Below, one piece after another: positions 14,060 to 14,270 of a DNA stretch of 14,270 bases. Source of the stretch: Ktedonobacter sp. 13_1_20CM_4_53_11 (GTDB taxonomy: Bacteria; Chloroflexota; Ktedonobacteria; Ktedonobacterales; Ktedonobacteraceae). Below the pieces are notes generated by a model. That model had not been told where the DNA came from. It made no database searches and saw only the letters and a program-made list of their open reading frames with translations. Made by a program: the position numbers and the translations under genes. The DNA lies in the NCBI GenBank assembly GCA_001919995.1, contig MNIY01000119.1:1-14270 (forward strand), in the 5' to 3' direction. Positions within the stretch are counted from its first letter, which is position 1, and the number at the start of each line of letters is the position of its first letter.

Positions 14060-14270
14060 TTACTTGCTTTCTGAAACATCTGCTTGACCGGGTTTACCAC
14101 GATTGACCGAGACCATTGGCATGCCTACATCACGCACTTTCTTGAGCAATCTGTGTAACGTAGCCTGATCAACCACTGGACCACGACGGTTCACGAGGCG
14201 GACAGGCTTGTCTTTGGCAACCAGTTCGCGCATCACTGCCTGCCCGACTGGGCCAGTGCCAAATACGACG
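14060..14270 (-). pseudogene. 3' part of a chimeric gene: Rossmann epimerase-like N-terminus joined to unrelated small-protein C-terminus
   Basis: The last 69 residues of a frame entering from the right edge. The first 30 visible residues, VVFGTGPVGQAVMRELVAKD and on to VNRRG, are a dinucleotide-binding start typical of NAD-dependent epimerase/dehydratase or NmrA-like proteins. Those normally run on for 250 or more residues. From residue 31 the sequence switches to PVVDQATLHRLLKKVRDV followed by GMPMVSVNRG, and the protein ends 39 residues after the switch. That second part resembles the C-terminus of short proteins of under 100 residues that I recall from Chloroflexota and Actinobacteria. 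No epimerase catalytic region remains. I infer a deletion fusing two genes in frame, around 14179, so I call it a probable pseudogene; the 5' end is outside the window. A functional novel small protein cannot be excluded. Confidence 0.55.

Overview
The window looks like a bacterial chromosome segment of moderate GC (roughly half). The mix of genes suggests a Chloroflexota member of the Ktedonobacteria type: a Tat-type lipoprotein binding protein, a YqeC protein, a MoaD-like protein next to an Asp-box propeller, and a fragment resembling small proteins I associate with Chloroflexota and Actinobacteria. This is inferred from protein flavour; there is no rRNA or other marker to prove it. I see no tRNA, rRNA, IS element, CRISPR array or phage gene.

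Layout. (1) 13-978 (+) is a uroporphyrinogen-decarboxylase-superfamily protein. It converges, with only 15 nt between stops, on yqeC (994-1737, -), a P-loop protein linked to selenium-dependent molybdenum hydroxylases. (2) 2179-6522 (-) is a catabolic block transcribed as patA-like aminotransferase, then a saccharopine/lysine-6-dehydrogenase-like protein, then a patD-like aminoaldehyde dehydrogenase, ending at a strong terminator (2105-2153). (3) 7054-10601 (-) is a complete polar-amino-acid ABC importer in the order ATPase, binding protein, permease, permease. It starts at a near-consensus promoter with an operator-like repeat cluster just upstream. Blocks 2 and 3 probably form one unit for uptake and degradation of a basic amino acid or diamine (lysine, ornithine, cadaverine or putrescine). 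(4) 11050-12499 (+), divergent from the importer and with its own near-consensus promoter, is a two-gene operon: a MoaD/ThiS-like ubiquitin-fold protein ending in Gly-Gly, and a seven-blade Asp-box propeller protein without a signal peptide. (5) 12500-13032 is a gene-free stretch with two hairpins and a 9-bp tandem repeat. (6) 13033-14019 (-) is a zinc-free quinone-oxidoreductase-like MDR protein. It is preceded by the 3' end of a gene (14060 to the edge) that looks like a chimera of a Rossmann epimerase N-terminus and an unrelated small-protein C-terminus.

The best candidates for something undescribed are the MoaD-like/propeller operon and the chimeric gene at the right edge. The regulatory DNA also has unusual structure: tandem TGAGGTCA inside an inverted repeat before the importer promoter, a 17-codon leader ORF overlapping yqeC, and a three-hairpin plus-strand segment ending in T6 between yqeC and the patD-like gene.
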